A stretch of DNA of 32,956 nucleotides from Bacteroidota bacterium (GTDB lineage: Bacteria; Bacteroidota; Bacteroidia; Bacteroidales; FEN-979), in assembly GCA_026391715.1 (NCBI GenBank), contig JAPLDO010000035.1:1-32956 (forward strand), written 5' to 3'. Each line of letters starts with the position of its first letter. Position 1 is the stretch's first letter. The notes below the pieces were generated by a model. The model worked only from the letters and a program-made list of their open reading frames with translations, made no database searches and had not been told where the DNA came from. Shown here in pieces: positions 1 to 9,900 of this stretch. Both the position numbers and the translations under genes were made by a program.

Positions 1-325
1 TCTGCTTGCCGGGGACGATGAAATTGATGCCTTTTTCAATCAGGCGCTTCCTGTTGAAGGCAGGAATATTTTGAGCCACCAGAATTATGAAGTTGCCAAA
101 TATTTCCCGAATAAGATTAAAATGTTTTTCGATTTGCTGAATAGTTGAAGCATTCTCGTTTCTCATTTCCGCAAGTACCAAGTCACGTCCTAAAATATTG
201 GCGCGTGATAATTGATACATTGTTTTAAGAAAGTAAGGCAACTTGTCAGCCTCTTGTTCCTCTACCGTAACCGGATTTAGGTCAACTCCGAGCGTTTCCT
301 GTATATATTGCCTTAATGCATCCAT
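1..325 (-). CDS. Partial gene, possible winged-helix/MarR-like regulator (N-terminal 108 residues)
   Basis: The minus strand is open from an ATG at 325-323 to the window edge with no stop, giving 108 residues; the C-terminus lies outside. The protein begins MDALRQYIQETLGVDL and later contains NRKRLIEKGINFIVPGKQ. From memory this order (short N-terminal helix, a central segment about elements or domains already present, then a conserved 'KRLIEKGIPFIVPG' motif) recalls small Bacteroidota and proteobacterial proteins annotated as MarR-like or winged-helix regulators. That is recall, not a search result. An AT-rich stretch at about 330-421 lies upstream and probably carries its promoter. No partner gene can be assigned. 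Confidence 0.5.
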   Translation of the reverse strand, partial: MDALRQYIQETLGVDLNPVTVEEQEADKLPYFLKTMYQLSRANILGRDLVLAEMRNENASTIQQIEKHFNLIREIFGNFIILVAQNIPAFNRKRLIEKGINFIVPGKQ

Positions 326-421
326 TGGTTGATTTAATAAACTAAATATAATACAATAAACTAATATGATTTATTATGCAAATATACATTTATTAAGCTG
401 AAAACCAAATAATATACATAT

Positions 422-865
422 TTATATTTCAATAATTTTGCCAACATCAAACCCTGAATTCTCTTGATACTTAATATACCCCATCTGATTGGTGATCATT
501 TTTGTTGATCCGATTTTGAAATCAGCAATGTTGTGGTGGTGATGTCCGAACAACCAGTATGCTGTTCCAGATGGTTCAATGAAGTCATGTAGTTCGACGG
601 CGAAAGCTTCATTCAGCGCATCTCCTTTGTATTTTTCAGGGTAATGCAAAAAAGTCGGAACATGGTCCGTAACCACAATTGACTTATCCTGATTCAATTC
701 CTTCCGGAGAAACTGCAGGCTTTCGTCATGCATCTGATTAAAATGGGATGGTGTGAAAGGGTTGGCATTATGACGAATTACTTGAAAATCAGAAATACTT
801 TGCTGAATGTGCCATTGATTAGCCGGACTGATTTTCGCCCACAACGTCCCGAAGGTATGACATGT
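422..865 (-). pseudogene. C-terminal remnant of a calcineurin-like metallophosphoesterase
   Basis: The reading frame is open from just after a TAA at 868-866 to the stop at 422, about 147 codons. The only start is a TTG at 844; no ATG sits where a full gene would begin. The fragment carries the C-terminal signature of calcineurin-like phosphoesterases: VVTDHVPT, then WLFGHHHHN, where the GHxH motif supplies metal ligands. The N-terminal DxH, GD and GNHE motifs, which supply the other metal ligands, are absent. The residue before H in the first motif is D, where the family often has H (VVTHHxP). The frame upstream of the TTG (CHTFGT before LWAKIS) still looks like family sequence, so the break lies at about 866, close to a low-complexity sequence and a MITE-like element. 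Almost certainly non-functional as a hydrolase. Confidence 0.75.
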
Positions 866-887
866 TTATAGATTGAAAAGATTGAAC

Positions 888-1033
888 CCACTCCGAAAAG
901 GAAGCAATTTGGACTAAAGTCCAGTAACTATTTGTTTATCAATTGCCGCTACCTAAAGGTAGTGGCAATTCAAGTTGCTGACATTCCGGGCTTTAGCCAA
1001 ATCTTGATTTTTATACTTACTTTTCGGAGTAGG
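888..1033. mobile_element. MITE-like element with terminal inverted repeats and three internal palindromes
   Basis: The ends are inverted copies of CCnACTCCGAAAAGnAAG (888-904 and 1016-1033, the latter reading CTTnCTTTTCGGAGTnGG). Inside are three hairpins, each built around the same CTAAAG or CTTTAG core: GGACTAAAGTCC at about 912-923, a longer stem at about 941-970 (ATTGCC..CTACCTAAAGGTAG..GGCAAT), and GGCTTTAGCC at about 990-999. There is no ORF. Similar compound 'CTAAAG' hairpin elements are scattered in Bacteroidota genomes as I recall, so this is probably a non-autonomous mobile or structured repeat. No clear target-site duplication is seen. It sits 26 bp before the nuoA promoter box. 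Confidence 0.7.
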
Positions 1034-1058
1034 CTCATAATTGAAAGATAAAAAAGTT

Positions 1059-1066
1059 TAACTTTG
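1059..1066 (+). promoter_or_regulatory. Bacteroidota -7 box (TAACTTTG) for nuoA
   Basis: TAACTTTG matches the TAnnTTTG -7 consensus of the Bacteroidota housekeeping sigma factor and lies 17 bp before the nuoA ATG. A TTG at 1041-1043 is a possible -33 element, but the 15-bp gap is shorter than usual. It is the only good match in the nuoA upstream region. Confidence 0.55.
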
Positions 1067-1083
1067 TAGAACAATTCTAAATA

Positions 1084-1467
1084 ATGGAACAGCAATTTTT
1101 TCCCTCCGACTATTTCACGGTTTTTTTACAATCGCTGGTTGTGTTGGGTTTTGTTGCAACCACAATGTTAGCGACACATTACATTGGAGGGAAGAGAAAA
1201 AAATTTCATTCTATCCGCAAGGATCAAAATTTTGAGTGTGGAATCGAAATAAAAGGGAATGCCCGTTTTCCGTTTTCGGTGAAATATTTTCTGATAGCCA
1301 TTCTTTTTGTTCTTTTCGATGTAGAGATCATTTTCTTTTATCCCTGGGCTGTGAATTTTAAAGAATTTGGATGGAACGGCTTCTGGGAGATGTTAATCTT
1401 CCTCGGATTTGTGCTTTTCGGCTTCTGGTATGTTTTAAAAAAAGGAGCCTTGAAATGGGAAGAATAA
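1084..1467 (+). CDS. nuoA: NADH-quinone oxidoreductase subunit A
   Basis: A 127-residue membrane subunit of respiratory complex I (family ND3). Three hydrophobic segments are visible: about residues 10-30 (FLQSLVVLGFVATTML), 62-84 (KYFLIAILFVLFDVEIIFFY) and 96-118. The diagnostic ND3 features are present: the loop cysteine in FECGIE and the second-helix motif with conserved acids in FDVEIIF. Length is normal for the family. The gene starts the nuo cluster, directly after a TAACTTTG box, and is followed after 102 bp by nuoB. It sits in the inner membrane and helps form the quinone-binding and coupling interface. Confidence 0.95.
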   Translation: MEQQFFPSDYFTVFLQSLVVLGFVATTMLATHYIGGKRKKFHSIRKDQNFECGIEIKGNARFPFSVKYFLIAILFVLFDVEIIFFYPWAVNFKEFGWNGFWEMLIFLGFVLFGFWYVLKKGALKWEE

Positions 1468-1569
1468 ATTTGTAAGAATTGCGGAGGATGATGGTATTCT
1501 AAAAGCAGGCAACATCGGCAGTTCAAAATTCGATTGTTCTAATGTTCTATTATTCGAGTATTCAATTTA

Positions 1570-2127
1570 ATGATCAACTCCCCCCCAAAATACAACAAAG
1601 TCGCCCCGCCTGATGGTTATCAGGCGCCAGGATTGTTTGCCACCACATTGGACAAGGTTGTCGGACTGGCGCGGAAAAATTCCATCTGGCCTTTACCTTT
1701 TGCAACATCCTGTTGCGGTATAGAGTTCATGGCAACGATGGGAGCGCACTACGATCTTGGAAGGTTTGGCGCTGAACGACTTAGTTTCAGTCCGCGCCAG
1801 GCCGACCTGCTGATGGTTATGGGAACCATTGCAAAAAAAATGGCTCCGGTATTGCAACAGGTTTATGAGCAAATGGCAGAGCCCCGTTGGGTGCTTGCAG
1901 TTGGCGCCTGCGCTTCAAGCGGAGGAATTTTCGATACCTACAGCGTGTTACAGGGCATTGATCGGATAGTGCCGGTGGATGTTTATGTTCCCGGTTGTCC
2001 GCCGCGCCCTGAGCAGATCATCAACGGCTTCATGAAGATTCAGGAACTCGTGGGCAGCGAACCCCTCCGCCGCCGCTACTCCGCCGAATACCGAGATCTG
2101 CTGGTGCGCTATGGGATCATAAAATAG
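1570..2127 (+). CDS. nuoB: NADH-quinone oxidoreductase subunit B (carries cluster N2)
   Basis: A 185-residue peripheral-arm subunit that holds the terminal [4Fe-4S] cluster N2, which passes electrons to quinone. The ligand cysteines are visible as the adjacent pair C48-C49 in TSCCGIE, C114 in GACASSGG and C143 in PGCPPRPEQ. Length and motif order are typical for PSST/NuoB. The 102-bp spacer before it holds no gene; it has AT-rich low-complexity sequence only. Its TAG stop lies inside the first unit of a 9-bp tandem repeat that fills the whole gap to nuoC. Confidence 0.97.
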   Translation: MINSPPKYNKVAPPDGYQAPGLFATTLDKVVGLARKNSIWPLPFATSCCGIEFMATMGAHYDLGRFGAERLSFSPRQADLLMVMGTIAKKMAPVLQQVYEQMAEPRWVLAVGACASSGGIFDTYSVLQGIDRIVPVDVYVPGCPPRPEQIINGFMKIQELVGSEPLRRRYSAEYRDLLVRYGIIK

Positions 2128-2161
2128 ATTGAAAAGATTGAGAAGATTGAGAAGATTGAAA
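2126..2161 (+). repeat. 9-bp tandem repeat filling the nuoB-nuoC spacer
   Basis: Four full copies of AGATTGARA (AGATTGAAA, AGATTGAGA, AGATTGAGA, AGATTGAAA) run from 2126 to 2161. A partial fifth unit (AGATAGATG) contains the nuoC start codon. The first unit overlaps the nuoB stop codon. The purine-rich units could act as weak ribosome-binding sequence for nuoC. A two-copy version of the same motif occurs at 870-886, beside the truncated phosphoesterase. Confidence 0.8.
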
Positions 2162-2167
2162 AGATAG

Positions 2168-2662
2168 ATGGAAGACAGATACATTACCGAACAACTGCAA
2201 CAGCGTTTTACGCACGATATCCTCGAAACGGATACCTCCGGGGATATGTTGACTATTATTGTGACCTCCCCGGTAATCCACGACGTAATTGCCTATCTGA
2301 AAGAAAATGAAAATCTTGGCTTTACCTTCCTGACCGACCTTTGCGGGATACACTATCCCGACCGGGGACTTCCGTTGGGCGTTATTTATCACCTGCATAA
2401 TCTAACGGAAAATAAACGAATTCGAATAAAAACGTATGTGACTGTTGGTAAACCAAATGTTCAGACCATGACAGATATTTTCGCAACCGCCAATTGGATG
2501 GAACGCGAAACCTACGATTTTTACGGAATTATCTTTGACGGACATCCAGACCTTAAACGAATCCTGAATGTTGATTATATGGATTATTTCCCTCTCCGCA
2601 AGGAATATCCTCTCGAAGATGCAACAAGGGAAGATAAAAACGATAAATTTTTCGGACGATGA
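2168..2662 (+). CDS. nuoC: NADH-quinone oxidoreductase subunit C
   Basis: A 164-residue subunit of the complex I peripheral arm (30-kDa family). The signature block is visible in the second half: NWMERETYDFYGIIFDGHPD followed by LKRIL and the FPLRKEYPL end motif. It is separate from nuoD rather than fused as NuoCD (the fusion is found in E. coli, for example). The start is the ATG at 2168, in the last partial unit of the AGATTGARA repeat. Its TGA stop overlaps the nuoD ATG (ATGA at 2659-2662), indicating translational coupling. Confidence 0.95.
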   Translation: MEDRYITEQLQQRFTHDILETDTSGDMLTIIVTSPVIHDVIAYLKENENLGFTFLTDLCGIHYPDRGLPLGVIYHLHNLTENKRIRIKTYVTVGKPNVQTMTDIFATANWMERETYDFYGIIFDGHPDLKRILNVDYMDYFPLRKEYPLEDATREDKNDKFFGR

Positions 2663-3861
2663 CGCTCCAGCCCTTAGCCCCATCACCACAACAGGATGGG
2701 GAATATACTACCCTCAACCTCGGTCCTACTCATCCGGCAACACACGGCATTTTCCAAAATGTGCTTACATTGGATGGCGAGAAGATTATTGACGCCGAGC
2801 AAACCATTGGATATATTCACCGGGCTTTTGAGAAGATTGCAGAGCGTCGCCCCTATTATCAGATCACGCCGCTCACCGACCGCCTGAACTATTGTTCTTC
2901 CCCGATTAACAATATCGGCTGGCACATGACAGTGGAGAAACTGCTGGGAGTAACAACAAGTAAACGCATTGATTATCTGCGCATTATTCTGATGGAACTT
3001 GCCCGTATTACCGATCACCTCGTGTGCAATAGCGTAATTGGCGTTGACAGTGGAGCGCTCACCGGTTTTATCTATGTTTTTCAGGAGCGTGAAAAAGTTT
3101 ACGAAATTTATGAAGAGGTCTCCGGCGCCCGGCTTACAACCAACATGGGACGCATTGGAGGCTTTGAGCGCGACATATCCATGAAAGCGATCACAAAGAT
3201 CAGGGAATTTCTGGATCATCTTCCTAAGGTGTTGAAGGAGTTCGAAAAGTTGCTTATGCGCAACCGGATTTTCATGGATCGCACAATCGGCGTTGGGCAG
3301 ATCAGCGGAGAACGGGCGCTGAATTATGGCTTTACCGGTCCTAACTTACGCGCCGCCGGCGTTGATTACGACGTCAGGGTTATGAACCCTTATAGCAGTT
3401 ACAACGATTTCGAATTCACCATCCCGGTTGGGACCCAGGGCGATGTTTACGATCGTTTCTGTGTTCGGCAGGAGGAGATTTGGCAAAGCCTGAAACTTAT
3501 CCGTAACGCTATGGAAAATCTTCCGGCAGGCGATTTCCATGTTAAAGTTCCTCAATTTTACCTACCGCCCAAGGAAGAGGTTTATTCAAAAATGGAGGCT
3601 CTTATCTGGCATTTTAAGATCGTGATGGGCGAAATTGAAATACCTGTCGGAGAAGTTTATCATTCGGTGGAAGGAGGTAATGGCGAACTGGGATTTTACC
3701 TTGTGAGCGATGGCGGAAGAACGCCTTACCGTCTTCATTTCCGCCGTCCCGGATTTATCTATTACCAGGCTTACCCGGAAATGATCCGCGGCGGCGTTCT
3801 TTCGGACGCAATCCTGACAATGAGTTCGATGAATGTAATTGCCGGAGAGCTGGACGCGTAA
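2659..3861 (+). CDS. nuoD: NADH-quinone oxidoreductase subunit D
   Basis: A 400-residue 49-kDa-family subunit that forms the quinone-reducing site together with NuoB. Visible family features are LGPTHPATHG near the N-terminus (HPxTHG is the quinone-site loop), GYIHRAFEKIAE, the DRLNYCSSPINN block, and the C-terminal GGxxGELGFYLVSDGG and RPxFI segments. Length is typical. It starts in a 4-bp overlap with nuoC. The next gene on the strand is not nuoE but a secreted protein starting 76 bp downstream, with no hairpin terminator visible between them. Confidence 0.97.
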   Translation: MTLQPLAPSPQQDGEYTTLNLGPTHPATHGIFQNVLTLDGEKIIDAEQTIGYIHRAFEKIAERRPYYQITPLTDRLNYCSSPINNIGWHMTVEKLLGVTTSKRIDYLRIILMELARITDHLVCNSVIGVDSGALTGFIYVFQEREKVYEIYEEVSGARLTTNMGRIGGFERDISMKAITKIREFLDHLPKVLKEFEKLLMRNRIFMDRTIGVGQISGERALNYGFTGPNLRAAGVDYDVRVMNPYSSYNDFEFTIPVGTQGDVYDRFCVRQEEIWQSLKLIRNAMENLPAGDFHVKVPQFYLPPKEEVYSKMEALIWHFKIVMGEIEIPVGEVYHSVEGGNGELGFYLVSDGGRTPYRLHFRRPGFIYYQAYPEMIRGGVLSDAILTMSSMNVIAGELDA

Positions 3862-3937
3862 AAAATTGGGTTCAAGATTTGGATTAACATTTAATCACTT
3901 ACCTTTTATAGTTTACTTTCTTATTATTCAACCTCTT

Positions 3938-6900
3938 ATGAAACAGCTTTCCCTTCTCGCTTTATTACTCGGATTTACAACCCTCTACCTTTCGGCTCAG
4001 GTAACCTTTACCCACACTCTCAACGCCGATTTCAACAAAGGGATTACCGAAAACGTACTGATTAAAAACGACGGACTGGCATTGCCATCCAAAAAGTCAT
4101 CCATCAATGACTGGACATCAACGACAAACCTGCCGCAGAACCTTACAGGGCATCAGACAGCAACCTGGCGTTCATTTGTTTTCCTTTCCGGGGGAAACAA
4201 TGGAAGCGTTTACAACAACTTTGTATACCGCGCCACCATCAATGCCACCGGCGTCAGCGCATGGTCGCAATTGAACTCCCTGCCCGATTCAGTTGGGTTT
4301 CATGCCATGGTAGCTACATCCACAAAATTATATGTGTTAGGCGGTAAAAAGGGGTCATACATTTCCAACAAGATATACGTAGCCACTATCAACGACGACG
4401 GCTCAATCGGAACCTGGTCGCTGAGCGCTGTCACACTGCCGCAGCCTTTGTGGGGACTCAGGTCTGAACTCATCAATGGCTTTCTCTACATTACCGGAGG
4501 GGCTAATGAAACTATATCGGCGCTGTTCAATGTTTATTATGCAAAGATCGACGCCGAAGACAACATTACTGGTTTTACAGTGACAACCTCGCTGCCATCG
4601 CCCAGGAACGGGCATTCCATGGTAAAATACAACGGGAAACTTTATGTATTGGGAGGTTATAATGCCATCGGAGTGAAAAAGAATACGGTATATGTTTCAA
4701 CAATTAACCCCAACGGGTCCTGCGGCGCCTGGTCAACAGCAACGCCGCTACCAATGCTTATCAGCAATCATGTTTCCACCTGTTCCAACGGAATCATCAC
4801 TGTGATCGGCGGAGAGGATGAAACGATCTTAAGCAATAAATTCTATTTTGCCGATATTGACAACTCCCCGTCATTTACCTGGGAACTGTCGGACAGGTAC
4901 CTTTACGACCGGACAAAAAATGCAGCCGCTTTCGCGGGCGACAACCAGGTTGTTTACACCGGCGGCACAAACCTTTCGGGATCGGCAGTGAATTCCATCC
5001 GGTATGCGGCGCTGAACCCATCAGCGGACAAGGTGAAAAAAGGGATTTACCTGTCATTGCCGTTCTTTGTCGGATCACCCAAGAACATTCAGAAACTCAC
5101 ATATACGATTACTACCCAAACCGGCGATTCGTGGGAACTTCTCTACCGGCTGGCGGGCGCCGATAAGCTATGGGGCGACTGGATCACGGCGGGAACCAGC
5201 AACCCTGCCATGATCAACCAGACCAAGAGTTACATCCAGTATATGTTTCGATTCCTGGCAAACTCTACCAACGATATCGTCCTTTCCGACCTTACCATGA
5301 CCGTTTCCGGTTTCACACAGCTTTGCGGAAGCCTCGACGCCATGACTACGTTCACTGCGGCTGCAAGTCCATACTGGGCAACGTGCAACATTACCTTTTC
5401 CTCCGGAACTCACACCATCCAACCCGGCGTGACGATCTATTTTTCACCCAATACCGGACTTGAAGTCGGGCAGGCTTCGGTTAACTTCGCGGGAACAGCG
5501 AGTCAGCCGGTCAAACTCAGTTTTTACGACGTCCAGGACGGGATGTGGAACGGCGTTTATTTCAAGGATGCGAGCGATGCAGGAGGCGTAACCTCGCAAC
5601 TGACTTACACAACCATTGAAAAAGCCGGGAACGGAACCAACAACGCCAATCTTTGGTGCAGCGCCACCAACCAGCCGGTGATGAGCAACTGCACTGTCCA
5701 GAATTCTGTGGGTCATGGAATCCGGCTGGAAAGCTCCAGCCTGCAGATCACCGGAACGGTCATTACCAACAACACGGAGAGTGGTTTGTACCTCAGTTCA
5801 TCGAACCCGATATTGAACAATGTAACCGCCAAGCTGAGCGGCTACGCCGGTATTTATTATGCTACCGCGGGACTGGCGCCGGTTTACACAAACACGAAAT
5901 CAGAAAGCAACCTTTACGGATTGTATAGTCCTACGCCGGATAATTCCTTTGCCCCGGCAACCTCAACAGCGCTGCAACTGCTGAACAACACAACTGACGT
6001 GGCGCTCAGCGGAGGCTATATAACAGCCAACCGCACATGGAAGTACTTCCCCAAGGGGTATGTCATTCTGGGCAATGTAACCATACGCCAAGCAGGAGTT
6101 AATCCCATCCTGACCCTTTCGCCGGGAAATACCATCAAATTCATGCCCGGAACAAGTCTGTCTGTTGGCGAAGGAAGCACAACGGGAGGACAGTTGTACG
6201 CAGTTGGGAAAGCCGACTCGCTGATCACTTTTACTTCCTACAACGGCGTAGTGGGCGGTTGGAACGGACTTTATTTCAACGACGGCAGCGACTACAACTC
6301 CACCTCGAACCTGCGTTACTGCATCATCGAAAAAGGCAACGAGTACAACATCTGTTCAGTGAACGCCAACGAACCCCATCTGATGTTCAGCGCGGTGAGG
6401 AACTCGGTGACTTATGGGATCAAACTGCAAACCGCCAACATCAACATCGAGGAAACGACTATCAAGAAAGCCACACATGGACTTTATCTCGACAATTCAA
6501 ACCCGTCGCTGGTGCTGACCACGTTTGACAGTTTGCAGACAAATTGCGTTTATCTGGCAAATGCCACTTCTATTCCCAACTATTTTCAGTGTGTGATGAA
6601 GAATTCGCTTTATGGGATTTATTATCCGAATCCGAATTTCACGGTGCCGACGTATTCGAATATTACGTTCACGAATTTGGTGGGTTCTGTTGCTATTAAT
6701 GGGGGCTCAGTTTCATCTAATCGAAGTTGGTCTTATAATACGTTTGGTTATACAATTTTGGGAAATATTCTTGTAGGCCAGGATGGTGGTAAATGTCGTC
6801 TTACGATCAAGCCGGGATGTGCAATTAATTTTGTCAAGAATTCTCAACTTCAGATAGGTAACTATTACTGGGAAAGTTACGTTGGACCTCACAATTTTGG

Positions 6901-9900
6901 TGGTGAATTGTTTGCCGAGGGCAAGGTTGACAGCCTGATCATTTTCACCGCGCAGAATGACAGCGCTGGCGGGTGGAATGGCATATATTTCCATGATTAT
7001 AGCGACTGGGCTGCCAATTCCATTTCTTCTCTGAAATACTGCAAGGTTCAGAAAGCGAATCAATATAATGTTTTATGCTCCAGCACTACACAGCCAACAA
7101 TAGACCATTGCCAGGTCAATTCTGCCCAAACATATGGGCTACAGTTTGAATCCTCACCAATATCTGTATCTAACACAACTGTTTCAAGCAACGGGAATAA
7201 TGGAATTAACGTGAACAATTCCTTCATTGGTTTATCTGACATGATCATCACCGGGAATGGAGAATATCCAATTTTCTACAACAATGCCCATTATGTGAAC
7301 TCATTGACAAATCTCACCATAAACGGGAATATGAAAAATGTTGTTGCCATCAATGGCGGAACTATTTCAGATAACCGAACCTGGAAGAGTTTGGGGATTA
7401 CTCCATACAGAATCCTGAATAATTTGTTAGTTGGCCAGGATGGTGGTAAATGTCGTCTAACGATTAGACCTGGAAGTATTATACAATTTGTTAAGAATAC
7501 ACAACTCCAAATAGGCAACTATTATTGGGAAAGTTACGTTGGACCACATAATATTGGTGGAGAATTGTTTGCGGAGGGCAATGCTGACAGCCTGATCATT
7601 TTCACCGCGCAGAATGACAGCGCTGGCGGGTGGAATGGCATATATTTCCATGATTATAGCGACTGGGCTGCCAATTCCGTTTCTTCTCTGAAATACTGCA
7701 AGATTCAGAAAGCGAATCAATATAATGTTTTATGCTCCAATACGACTCAGCCAACTATCGACCATTGCCAGATCACTTCTGCCCAAACATATGGGTTACA
7801 GTTTGAATCCTCACCAGTATCTGTATCGAACACGACGGTGTCGAACAATGGAAACAATGGAATTAACGTGAACAACTCCTTCATTGGTTTATCTGACATG
7901 ATCATGACCAACAATGGAGAATATCCGGTTTTCTACAATAATGGACATTACGTAAACTACCTGTCAAATCTGGTTATCAGCGGAAATCAACAAAATGTTG
8001 TTGCCATTAATGGAGGTACTATTTCAAGTAACCGGACCTGGCGCTGTCTGGGATCTGTTCCATACAGAATCCTGAGTAATCTGTTGGTTGGACAAGATGG
8101 TGGGAAATGTCGCCTTACGATTAAACCTGGGTGTATTATTCAATTTAACAAGAATACCCAACTACAGATAGGAAATTATTACTGGGAAAGTTACGTTGGA
8201 CCACATAATATAGGCGGTGAATTGTTTGCAGAAGGCAAATCAGACAGCCTGATAACTTTCACTGCACAGAATGACAGCATTGGCGGTTGGAACGGTATTT
8301 ATTTCCACGATTACAGCGACTGGCAGCCCGGCTCCTATTCCCTGCTGAAATACTGCAAAATCCAAAAAGCCAGCCAATACAACATCTGGTGCAACAACAC
8401 CACTCAACCAACAATTGAAAAAGCGATCATTGCCCAAAGCGCAGGTTATGGACTGTGGCTTGACGCTTCAACCAATGTGGTTAAAAACAGTACCATCCGG
8501 AGCAATGCCGGGTATGGGGTTTACCTCACCGCCGGCAGCAACCCCGTTATCGGCAATAACTTTGTGTCGAGTTGCGACATCTACAACAACTCCTATAACA
8601 TCTACAACAATACAGCGAACAACATTGACATGAGGTATAACTTCCTCGGAAGCTGCGACAGCTCCTACATCGCTAAAAAGGTGTGGGATAAGAGTGACAA
8701 CAGCGCATTGGGAAGGATTACATTTATGCCGTTTTCATGGCTGCCCGCAGCGCAACTGAACACGATAAACGTTTCCGGTAAATTCCTTTATGACAACAGG
8801 ATAAACAGACCGCTCCGAAATGCCACCTTGACTGTCAAAGATTATTCGAACAACAATACAATCGCCACTACGCAGACCAATTCAACCGGGGCGTTTACTT
8901 TTCCGTCGCTTACCCTTGCAGTTCCAACCAGGATTAATATTGCATTGTCAGCCAATGATTCAGTTGCCAATGTAACCGCAGTTGATGCGCTATTGGTGAT
9001 GAAACACTTCACAAACACTTTGCCTCTGCTTACAAGCAATCATGCTTTTATTGCCGACGTGAATAAAAGCGGCACAATCAACGGAACCGACGCCATGATG
9101 ATTTTGCAGCGTTTTGCCAGAATCATTACCACTTTTCCAACCGGCAACCTTCAGATTGACTGCGATTCGGTAACGGCAGCCAATCCAAATTTCTACTATA
9201 ATCTTGCGGCTCTCTGGTTTGGCGACGTCAATGGCGAATATGTTCCGTCAACCATTGGAAAAAGCCCGGATATGGCGCTCGAATACGAAGACGCCATTTA
9301 TCCCGGTTCGTTTGAAGAGTTTACAATGCGCGTGAAAATCAAAAACAAACTCGAACTGGGCGCGATTTCCCATACATTTAACTACCCGCCTGAATTTATT
9401 GAGGTTCTGGGCGTTACGCTGATTAGTACCGGCGAAAACCTGTCGTTCACCGCAAAGGAAGGGGTTTTGAAAACCGGCTGGTATAACCTTAACCCAATCA
9501 ATGTAGTGGAAGATGAGACGTTCCTTATGATCAGATTCAAATCCAAAGACCTGAGTTATCAATCGTCACCAATTTCGATATGGCTTGGCGATGAGAATGA
9601 ACTTGCAGATCAGAATGCGGTAGTTCACCAGGGCGTAATCCTTAGCGCGCCGGTCATCCCGGCAAACATCACAGGTATTGAACCCGGCGGCATTTCAGAC
9701 GATGCGCTTTCGTTCAGCTTCTTCCCCAATCCGGCAAGGGAAACGGTCGTCTTTTCCTACACGCTGCCCGAATCCGCCCACATTAAAATCACCCTGACCG
9801 ACTTTTTTGGCAGGGAAATCGCGCAGGTTGCCGATGGGCTGCAATCTCAGGGCAAACACAGGCAAACCTTTGGTCTCTCCTCAATTCCAAGGGGCGTCTA

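Noticed and set aside
3839-3937. Upstream extension of the beta-helix gene overlapping the end of nuoD
   Set aside because: The extension overlaps nuoD by 23 bp and hides the signal peptide; the ATG at 3938 begins a standard signal sequence.
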